Positions 36,701-48,700 of a stretch of DNA of 56,847 bases are shown in pieces (position 1 is the first letter of the stretch; each line of letters starts with the position of its first letter). The notes under the pieces are model-generated. The model had not been told where the DNA came from and made no database searches. It saw only the letters and a program-made list of their open reading frames with translations. A program made the translations under genes and the position numbers. Location: assembly GCA_001769125.1 (NCBI GenBank), contig MEOG01000113.1, positions 1-56,847 of the forward strand, given 5' to 3'. Origin of the DNA: Bacteroidetes bacterium GWF2_35_48 (GTDB lineage Bacteria > Bacteroidota > Bacteroidia > Bacteroidales > GWF2-35-48).

Positions 36701-39700
36701 AATCATCACCAGATGGGTCTGCATGGTCAAATATTGCAGGGGCAACAACTACACCTTATACTACTACAGGTGGTATTACGGCTACAACTTATTACAGGGC
36801 TGTAGTTACAAGCGGTACTTGTGCGAGCGCCAATTCTACAACAGTTACAGTTACCGTTAGCCCTCTTTCAGTTGGAGGAACAGCATCGGCAGCCCCTAAC
36901 CCAGTTTGTACAGGTTCAAACACAACATTAACTCTTGCTGGTTATACTGGTACAATACAATGGCAATCATCACCCGATGGGTCTGCATGGACAAATATTG
37001 CAGGAGCAACAACAACACCTTATACAACGACAGGCGGTATTACTGCTACAACTTATTACAGAGCTGTAGTTACAAGCGGAGCTTGTTCTGAAGCAAATTC
37101 TACAACGGTTACAGTAACAGTAAGCCCTCTTTCGGTTGGAGGAACAGCATCGGCAGCCCCTAATCCCGTATGCACAGGGTCAAACACAACATTAACTCTT
37201 GCCGGTTACACTGGTACAATACAATGGCAGTCATCACCCGACGGGTCTGCATGGACAAATATTGCAGGGGCAACAACAACACCATATACTACTACAGGTG
37301 GTATTACTGCTACAACCTATTTCAGGGCTGTAGTTACAAGCGGAGCTTGCTCCGGAGCAAATTCCACAACAGTTACAGTTACCGTTAGCCCTCTTTCAGT
37401 TGGAGGGACAGCATCTGTAGCCCCTAACCCTGTATGTACCGGGTCAAACACTACATTAACACTTGTCGGTTACACGGGTACAATACAATGGCAATCATCA
37501 CCCGATGGGTCTGCGTGGTCAAATATTGCAGGGGCAACAACTACACCTTATACTACTACAGGTGGTATTACTGCTACAACTTTTTACAGGGCAGTTGTTA
37601 CGAGCGGAGCTTGCTCTTCTGCAAATTCAACCTCGGTAACAGTAACAGTAAGTCCTCTTTCAGTGGGAGGTACGGCATCAGCAGATCCTAATCCTGTATG
37701 CACAGGGTCAAATACTACATTAACACTTGCCGGTTATACCGGAACAATACAATGGCAATCATCACCCAACGGGTCTGCATGGACAAATATTGCAGGAGCA
37801 ACAACTACACCATATACTACTACAGGTGGTATTACTGCTACAACTTATTACAGGGCTGTTGTAACGAGTGGAACATGTTCCCCTGCAAATTCTACCACTG
37901 TAACGGTAATAGTAAATACCGAGTCAACTCCACCAACAACGTTAACAGCAACGCCTAATCCTGTTTGTCCCGGTACGTCAACCACTATTACTTTTAGCGA
38001 CGGATCATTAGGAACCGGGGCAACCTGGCAATGGTACAGTGGCAGTTGCGGTGGCACTTCTGTTGGTTCCGGAACAAGTATAACCGTTAACCCGGTTTCT
38101 GATACCATTTTTTATGTAAGAGCAGAAGGAGTCTGTAACACAACAACCTGCGACACGGTTAATGTTTCAATAAGCACATTCACTGCTGCCATCTGCGACT
38201 CAGGTATGTCTTGCGGTTCGTTGCCTACTGTAGTTTCAGGCACTACTTTTTTACCAGATGGAAACGGGGTTTCCTATACTACAACTATCACGCATGATGT
38301 TTTTGGGCCTACGCAGACAATAACAAGTGCTTCGGATATTCAGAGTATTACTGCTAAAATGGAACATTCATATCTCGGCGACCTGAAAATAGAGCTTATT
38401 TGTCCTAATGACCAGTCAATCGTAATGAAAAATTATCCCGGAGGGGGCAGCACCTTTTTAGGCGAACCCATTGACTTTGATGCCATAACAGGTCCTGGAG
38501 TTGGGTATGTTTATTCCTGGAAAATAGGAACAACCGATTACGGAACAATGCTCAGTGAAGCAAATTCTCATTTTTATACTTATACTGATGTCGTAGGCAA
38601 TACCTATAACAATCATACATACTTACCTGCAGGCTCTTATCAGCCCTCGCAGGATTTTTCCGGGTTAATTGGCTGTCCTCTCAATGGTAACTGGACTATA
38701 AAAATTACTGATAATATGAACTCAGATAATGGTTATATTTTCTGGTGGCGTCTTGACTTTAAATCTTCATTATTTCCTGACCAGTATTGTAATGGTTTTG
38801 CCGAAGTATGCGCTTCAGGCGGAATACCAGATTATACGTACCAGTGGAGCAACGGCGAAAATACCTCACTAATAGACAGCTTATGCGCGGAATCATATTG
38901 CGTAACTGTTACTGATGGTGCTGGTTGTACTGCAAGCGATTGTGTTGTTATTACCAATGTTGATATGACACTCACAACAACAAAAACAGATCCTACCTGT
39001 TTTGGAGATTGCGATGGAACCATTACTGCAACACCTGGCGGAAGTGTTGGATATACTTACCTGTGGAACACAATTCCTGCTCAGACAACAGCAAGCATAA
39101 GTGGTCTGTGTGCAGGAACTTATATTGTTACTGTAACTGAAGCAAACGGATGTTATCAAATAGATACCATTTATATTATTGATCCACCGGAAATAACCTT
39201 AACACAAAGCTCTGTCAATATAACATGTTCCGGACAATCTGACGGAACAATAACACTTATTGGTGGCGGAGGAACTCCTCCTTACGAATATTCAATTACA
39301 ACAGGCTGCAATGCCCCTCTTCCTGACTGGAATAATTCAGGTGATTTTACCGCTTTATCTGTTGGTTCATACACTCCTGCCGTGAAAGATGCAAATGGAT
39401 GCTGCATTGAAGGATCGGTTATAGATATTACATCTCCATCTCTTATTGTCGCGAGCATAAGCCCTGCTACTATAAATCTGAACTGTTACGGGGATACGAC
39501 GCATATTCATGTTACAGTAACAGGCGGAACGCAACCTTATACCTATGACATTGGCGATGGACCACAGACCTCCAATACTTTCAATGATTTAACCGGTAGT
39601 CTTGCAGGAACAGAATATATTGTTAATGTAACCGATGATAATTCCTGCCCTAATGCTACTGCAACAGTTACTATTTATACTCCTGACCAGTTAAATACTG

Positions 39701-42700
39701 TGCTTCCAAGCCCGATTAACCTTACATGCAGTGGCGATCTTACAAGCGCAACCGTAACCATAAACGGTGGTACTCCAAATTTTTCATATATTTGGACAAA
39801 CGGGCAATCCACCCTCAACACTCCTGCAACAACAAATACAGCCACAGATCTTGGTGAAGGAACCTGGTATGTTGACATTACAGACGGGAGCCCTAGCGCA
39901 TGTACTACCCGCGATACAGTTGACGTAATTGTTCCCAATCCGGTAACAGCAACAGTAACATCTTCTGATCTTACTGCTTGTCCTGCTCCCTGCGACGGGC
40001 ATATTCATATTTTGGCATCTGGTGGAACTCCGCCTTATACATATTCTTATAATGGAGCAACCGGGAATTTTACCGCATCTGCAGACTCTGTTGTCCTCTG
40101 TGCAGGTTCTTATAATGTCGTTGTGAGAGATAATAACGGTTGCGAATATACATATCCTACTACAATTACCCTGATACAACCCAATGGGCCTACATTGACC
40201 AATGTTACCACCCATCCGAATTGTTACGGAGGAACCGGAACTATCGTGGCCACGGCAAGCGGAAGTGTTGCTCCTTATACGTTTAGCATTGACGGAGGTC
40301 CGTTTACCAGTGGAAACCCTCATACATTTTCATCTGTAACTTGTGGCATTCATGACATAACTGTTCAAAGCAGTAATAATTGTTTTTTCTCTATACAGGA
40401 AACTGTAGTATGTCCGCCACAATTAGTTGCAGAAATCTGCGACTCAATAATGTCTTGCGGAAGCTTACCCACCGTGGTTTCAGGTACTACATTTTTGCCC
40501 GACGGACAAGGTGTCCCTTACACTACAACTATTACCCATGATGTTTTTGATCCTTCACAAATAATAACAAGTGCTAATGATATTGAAGCAATTTGTGCAA
40601 GCATGGAACATTCCTATTCTGGAGATTTGAATATTATTATCCGATGTCCAAACAACCAATTTGCAACTCTTAAAGCTGGTTATTCCGGAGGAAATCGCAC
40701 ACTGGGAGAACCTGTAATGGTTGGACATCCAGACTCTCAATCCCAAACATTGCTTGATCCTGGCTTAGGATATACTTATTGCTGGGAAGCATCTGCTCCA
40801 TTTACTATGGGAGGAGCACCACAGATTTTTCATAATTATACAGATGCTGTAGGAACATTTCAGAACAACATACCTTATCTCCCCGCAGGAAGCTATCAAC
40901 CTGAAGGAACATTAACTGACCTTATAGGCTGTCCCTTGAATGGAAACTGGACTATTGAAGTTGAAGATTTGATGGGCTTAGATAATGGCTACATTTTTTG
41001 GTGGCGTCTTGATTTTAAGCCAACATTATTCCCTGATGAATACTGCGGAGGTTCTGCAACAGTTTGTGCAAGCGGTGGAACACCTGATTACTCCTATATG
41101 TGGAATAACAGTGAAACATCTACAATGATTGACAGTTTATGTGCAGGAGATTTTTGCGTTACTGTAACCGATGCGGTTGGTTGTACTGCAAGCGATTGTG
41201 TTACTATAACAAATGTTGATATTTCAACAAATGTTGATTTTACCCCTGTCTTATGTAATGGAGATTCTACGGATGGTTGGGTTGTTGCATCAGGGGGAAG
41301 CAATTTATTTACCTATTTATGGTCAACTTTATCTACAAACGATTCAATTTATGAGCCTACAGGAACATATTATGTAACTGTAACAGATACAGTTAACTTC
41401 TGCCATGGATACGATACACTTATTATTACAGCACCAAACCCGCTAATTATTACTGATGTTACAATAGTGCCTGCCGGTATTTGCCACAATGATACTGCAA
41501 CAATAACGATTGTAGCTTCCGGCGGTACGGGAGGATTAAGTTATTCTTACGGAAGCGGACCGGGAGAAACAAATACTACAGGAATTTTTCATGGAATGCC
41601 TCCTGCAAGCTATAGCTTTACGGTTACAGATGTCGTTGGTTGTACTGATGATACTTCATTTACCATTGTGAATCCTCCGGGAATTAACATAACAAACCAG
41701 AGTTTTACAAATGCAAGTTGTTTTGGTATCTGCAATGGAACTATTACCATTACTGCAAGCGGAGGTACAGGGGCTTTGTGGTATTATATCAATTCGACAC
41801 CTGTTGATAGCAACCAGACAGGTATTTTTAATACGGTGTGCGGTAGTCTTACTCCTTATGTAATAACAGTTAAAGATGCAAGTAATTGTTTTGTTACAAG
41901 TACTCCTATATTCATAACGCAGCCCACCGAAATTGCAGTTACCTCGCAAAACTTCCAGAGCATTACTACTTGTTATAACGATTGCAATGGAAGCATTACT
42001 GTAACAACATCGGGCGGTGTTAACCCTATTACCTATAATATGGGGGGAACACTCTCCAATAATACAGGAAGCTTTACCGACCTTTGCGCAGGAATCTATT
42101 CTATGACAATTACTGATAACAGTCTAAATCAATGCGAGGCTACAGTCTCGCCATTAGAATTTATACTAACACAACCAACACAAATTACAGCTACTTCAAC
42201 CTCATCATCTGCTAATAATGACTGTTTTGGAGAATGTAATGGAACAATCACGATTACTGCATCAGGAGGAACAGGGACACTCTCTTATTCAATAGACGGG
42301 TCAAGCTGGACTGCTGGTTCAGGCGCTTTTGCATCATTGTGTGCGAATACCTATACCCTTTCTGTAAAAGATGAAAACAATTGCACAGTTACTCCAGTTC
42401 CCGGAACAGCAACAATTACAACACCACCTGAACTAGTTATTGATTCAATTACAAATACACCATACCCCTGTAATGGAGATACCATGAGTGTTACTGTATA
42501 CGCATCGGGCGGCACACCGAATTATCTTTATGAAATTGATAATTCAGGAACACCGGCAATGCCCAATGTATTCCACGGAGTACAAGAAGGCACGCACACG
42601 CTTTCAGTAATTGACTTTGAATTCTGCCGCAAAGACAGCGCATGGGTTGCGCCTGTTGCAGTACCTTTATCTGTAGCAATCACAGCGCAGACAGCCCCGC

Positions 42701-45700
42701 TTTGCCACAATGGTACAAATGGGAGCATGACTGCAACAGTAAGCGGTGGTACACCTCCGTTTGATTACGCATGGTCAACCGGAACAACCGTAAATAATTC
42801 GCCACTCTTAACGAATACACAAAACGGATTGTCTTCAGAGACAATATCTGTAACTGTTACAGATAGCAGCAATCCTGCATGTATCGTGAATGTTTCTGCA
42901 ACACTTGCGAATCCTGATACGATTGAAATAACGAAAGTAGTTGCGCCTCCAACATGCGGACTAAATGATGGAAGTATAGATATTACAGTAACCGGTGGAA
43001 CTCCCGGTTTCACATTTGTATGGAGCAACTCCCCAATTACAGAAGATATCGGTAGTCTGGGAGCAGGCGTGTACACTGTAACGGCAACAGATAGTCATGG
43101 CTGTGAACAAACAGATATTACTACACTTACCAACCCGAACGCGCCTGTTGTAACATTCACAAATGTTGTTCACATTAACTGTAACGGACAAAGTACTGGA
43201 AGTGCCACTGTTGAAGCGAATGGAGGGACACTACCATATAATATTCCAGATTGGGAAGGACCAATACCATACACGTATGCAGGCTGGAATGCTTCGGGTC
43301 TGGCAGCAGGAGATTATTCTGTTTCGATAACAGATGCTGCCGGGTGTGAAGGTATCGGAACACTCACGATTATACCTGCCCCTGCAATTGTTATTCAAAC
43401 TTTTGATAGTACGAATATTTCATGCTTTGGCTTAACAGATGGAACTGTTACTGTTACTGCTTCTGGTGGAACAGGAGTACTTCATTTTACATTGAATGGC
43501 TCTACCCAGGACAATGCCGGAAACTTTACCGGTTTAGCTGCAAATACCTATACATTAACAATCACAGATGATGTACCTTGTGAAATTACCCGCGATGTTA
43601 CACTAATAGAACCTGCTGATATTATTATAGATTCACAAGTTTCTCAGAATATTAATTGTCATGATAATAATAACGGAACTATTACTGTAAGTGCAAGCGG
43701 AGGTACCGGTGCATTCTGGTATCATATTGACACAGCTCCTGAAGACAGTAACCAGACTGGAATCTTCAACCCACTGGCTGCCGGAGATTATACAGTAACA
43801 GTAGAAGATGCGAACTTGTGTTCAAAAACTACAAATCTATTTACAATAATAAATCCACCCGGAATTTCAGTTACACAGGACATTGTAAATCCTAACTGCG
43901 GCGTTTGCAATGGCTCTATTACTGTGCATGTGACAGGGGGATCAAGTCCTTATGGATTTGCATGGAGTGTTGTTGGAATTGATTCCATTGCCACGAACCT
44001 TTGTGCCGGAAGTCCTGAAGTTACCATTACAGATAACAATGGTTGTGCAGACACGGTAACTTACACCCTGAATAATCCTGCTGCCGGCATAATATATTTC
44101 AACGAAATAACAAGTTTAACTTGTGCCGGAGACACTTCTGCAAGCATTGAAGTGAATATGAGCGGGGGAACAATTCCTTTCACTTATACATGGAATGTTG
44201 CGTCACATCACCTGACTGGAAACCCATTAACAGATACGCTTGCTATTAATCTGGGATCCGGAACTTATTCTGTAACTGTAATTGACGGGAATGACTGCCA
44301 GACATCAAAAGATACTACTTTGACCAATCCGACAGACATACAGATTCTTTCAGAAAATTATACAGATATTACATGTAATGGGTTAAATGACGGGACTATT
44401 AGTATTTCGGCCTCTGCTGGTCCTGCAACATTGAATTATTGTATTTACCCCGGACCTGTATGCAATACATCCGGAAATTTTACATCTCTTGCCGAGGGAG
44501 ATTATATTGTTACTATTACCAATATTGACGGTTGTACAAAAGAGACCAACCTGATACATATTACAGACCCTGATCTGATAGAGGTAAACATATCGAGCCA
44601 GAATTCAAACTGCAATCTTGACAATGGTATGGCTCAGGTTGCAGCAACAGGGGGTTCCGGTTCATTCTCTTATGATTGGTATGATTTGGGAAACAACCCT
44701 AACACACTGGTAACAGGCCTTGCACCGGGCACATATCATGTAAGTGTAACAGACGATGTTTACAGTTGTTCTGTTGTGAATGCAGTAACAATTGAAGATA
44801 TTGCACCGGGCACTCTGACATTTATTGATATCACCAATAATACTTGTCCCGGTTACTTGAATGGTTCAGTAACTGCTACTGTCATAGGAGGAAATCACCC
44901 GATGACTTCGTGGCTGTGGAGCAACGGAGCTACTGACAGTACAATTTCTTCCTTGTCTTGCGGATGGTACAGGCTTACAGTTACAGATTCAATGACCTGC
45001 CAAAAAATAGACAGCGTTGAAATTACCTGCCCACCGGAAATTTCAATTTCTACAAATGATACAAATATTAATTGTTACGGGGCGTCTACAGGTTCTATTA
45101 CCGCAACAGCTATTGGCGGAAACGGAGGATTTACCTACACTCTTGATTTAGCATCAAACTCAAACGGATATTTTGCAGGTCTTAATGCAGGAGAATATAT
45201 TATTTCTGTAACAGATGCGTTGGGTTGTACGATGTCTGACACAACAACCCTCACACAAAGTTCTGAAATTTTTGCTTCGCCAGCTATCACATTCCCGAAT
45301 TGCGGACAGTCTAACGGAAGCATTTCACTTAATGTTACCGGAGGCAATCCAGGATATAATTACTCATGGATATGGTCAGCCGGAACTAGCACAAATGCTT
45401 CGCTTACAAACCTGTTTGCAGACACATATAATTTAACAATAACAGACTTGAAGAACTGTACAAAAGATACAGTAATTAATGTTATTAATCCTGATGCAGG
45501 AGTGCTTTCATTCAATCCTGTAATACATAATCAATGCTTTGGTTTCTGCAATGGCTCTGCTACAGCGGTAATGACAGGCGGTGTTCCTCCTTACACATTC
45601 ACATGGAGCAACGGGACTAGCGGAGCTACTATTACAGGGCTGTGTTCAGGTATCTATACTGTATCTGTAGAAGATTTCAACGGGTGTTTCACGCAGGGAA

Positions 45701-48700
45701 GTATTGAAATTACTTCTCCACCGCAACTTTTTATTGATGCGAATGTGTCTGTAGCAATTTATTGTAATGGTAATCTGGGCGCAATATCTGCTACAGCAAC
45801 AGGTGGAAGCGGCTTGTTCTCTTATTCCATTGTGAACCCTGTATGGCAAAGTACAGGATTGTTTGAAAATCTTACTGCCAATACATACATTATAACAGCA
45901 AAAGATTCGAACCAATGTACGATTTCAAGTACCCCTGTAAATCTAACAGAACCTGCTGCAATTACACTTAATGAAAGTTTCACAGATATTACATGTAATA
46001 ATTCCAACGACGGAGAAATAAATGTTGTAGCAAGTGGTGGCACACTTTCTTTCCTATATCAGTTTAGCGGTTCCTCTTCATGGGATCCAGATGGAACTTA
46101 TACAGATTTAGCAGAGGGCTCTTACTATGTAATTGTTGCAGATGCAAATGGCTGTCGCGATACGACAGACTTACTTGATATAACGAACCCGACTGTACTT
46201 TCTTTAACTCCTTCCAGTATTCAGTCTCATTGCGGGGAAGCTGACGGGGAAGTATCAATTACAGTATCAGGAGGCAGTCCGGCTTATACCTATTTATGGC
46301 CATATAATGGCAATACAACAAATACCTTAACAGGTATTCCTGCCGGTTGCTATACAGTAATTGTAACAGATTCCAGAGGTTGTACTGATTCCACAACGAT
46401 TTGCTTCAACGATAATGGACCGGGCGAAGTTACCTTTTCAGGTATTACAGGTGTTACTTGCTATGGCGAAAACACGGGAGGTGCAACAGCGATCTTATCT
46501 GGCGCTACAGCCGTAAGCTATTTATGGTCGAGTGGTGAGATTACAGCTACTGCAACTCAATTATCGGTTGGGGAGAACACTGTTGTAATAACAGCTGACT
46601 TTGTTTGTATTTATAGTTCACAGGTCAACATCCCCGGACCAGATGCCATAGACATTACCGTAACAAGTCAAAATGTCAAATGCTTTGGTGACAATGATGC
46701 ATTCATTGCTTTCTCGGTTACCGGAGGTACTCCTTTGTATGAATATTCTATAACAGACGGGCCACCATTCAGCACAAATCATAACTTTACAGGTTTAAGC
46801 GCTGGCACATATCAAACTTTAGTAAAAGATGCCAATAATTGTTTAAAACAAGGTCCTTTAGTAACAATAACACAGCCCGATGAAATTATTCTTTCTACTC
46901 CGGTTGTTACGCATAATAAATGTTTCGGAGAATGCACAGGCTCTATCAACTTTAGTGCGAGCGGCGGCATTCCTTCGTATGATTACACAATAAACGGGTT
47001 TGATGTTTTCCCTGCCGGAACTTTCAACACACTTTGTGCAGGAAATTACACGATATTAGTAACAGACATGAATGGTTGCACCAAAACATCTGCCGTAATT
47101 CCAGTATTGGAAAATTCACAAATTACACTTGCATTTTTAATTGACACACCAACCTGCGGATATGCAGATGGCTCTGTTCAGGTAATTCCTTCAGGTGGCT
47201 CACCATCTGTTATTAACGGGTATTCGTATGCGTGGGGTCCCCCAAGTTTCAGTATTAGCTCGTCTATTACAAATGTAGGTTCAGGTGTATATACCGTTGC
47301 TGTTACAGACTCTCTGAACTGCTCTGTAGAAGGAATTGCAGCACTCTCTGATTCAGGCGTAGGAATTATTTCTATTGACACGCTTGTTCATAATCCCTGT
47401 TACGGATACAACATCGGATGGGCAGTCGCTACCATTACGGGTGGCACACCGAATTATGCCTTTACATGGTCATCAGGCGCAACACAAGCAAGCTCTTCTT
47501 TAGTTACAGATACAGCTTTTAACTTTGCAGCAGGAAACCATTGGGTAAAAGTTACCGATACTGCAGGATGCTCCACAACAGAAGCATTTGTTGTAACACA
47601 ACCGCAGCAGATTCAGTTGAGCCTTGAGGATTTATCAGATGCGCTTTGCTATGAAAGCCCGGATGGTTCGTTCACTATCGGGGCGCAGGGTGGAACACCA
47701 GGATACAGTTATACGCTACTTACTGCTACACCGGTAACACAAATAAGCCCAACTTTTGGAGGATTAACGGCTGGTACTTATTCTATACAAGTTACAGATA
47801 CAAATACTTGCCAACGTACAAGAAATGGAATCGTAATAGATCAACCTGAAGAAATGGTTATTACTGCTGCTACAGATAGTTCTAATTGTAATCTTCCCGA
47901 CGGCAGAGCTGTTGCAATTTGGGTTTACGGTGGTACTCCTACATTTGATTATCTCTGGGATTCAAACGCTGGAGATCAAACTACACAAACAGCCATAAAT
48001 CTGGCTTCAGGTGTTTATGAATTTACCGTAACAGATGATCACGGTTGTACGAAATCTGCTTCTGCTATTGTTTCTGACAAAGGAACTCCTGCACTTTCCT
48101 TTACAAATGTTGCAGGTGAAAATTGTAATGGAGATAGCAGCGGTACAGCAACAGTGGTTGTTACAGGTGGTGTGCCTACGTTCACATTTGAATGGACGAA
48201 TGGAGACCTTACAACATCGGCAGATAGTTTATGGGCAGGAACACATTGGATAACTGTTACCGATGGAAATGGATGTAGGACTTATGATTCAGTTATAATT
48301 AATGCTCCTCAGCCAATAAGTATTAATCCGGATACAACTCACGTTAATTGCTTTGGATTATCCACTGGATCTATCAGTTTAAATGCTTCCGGTGGCTCGC
48401 CTCCTTATCAATATGCAATTGATGGTTCCACATTTTCTGATAATGGTGGAATTTTCACAAACCTTGCTGCAGGAACTTATGTTACCACTATCCGCGATCT
48501 TACTTTGTGTCAGCGAAGTGACACCTTTGAAATCTTACAGTCGCCTCAAATTGTATTAGACATCGCATCCGACAGCTCAACTTGCGGATTTAACGATGGA
48601 GCAATAACTGTTCATGCAACTGGAGGAACACCTTATGATACAGGTTATGTTTATACATGGAATGCTGCAATAGCAAATGATTCTGTTGCCACCGGGCTTG

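Noticed and set aside
36065-37912. CRISPR-like regular spacing
   Set aside because: Units are contiguous 264-bp coding repeats without spacers, and no cas gene is present.
36027-37958. Series of 60-115-aa plus-strand frames spaced 264 bp apart
   Set aside because: They are the other reading frame of the 264-bp coding repeats and have biased, low-complexity composition (many Y, N, R and C).
38190-41030. P-domains as evidence of a secreted protease
   Set aside because: No subtilisin or other catalytic motif is present in the adhesin.
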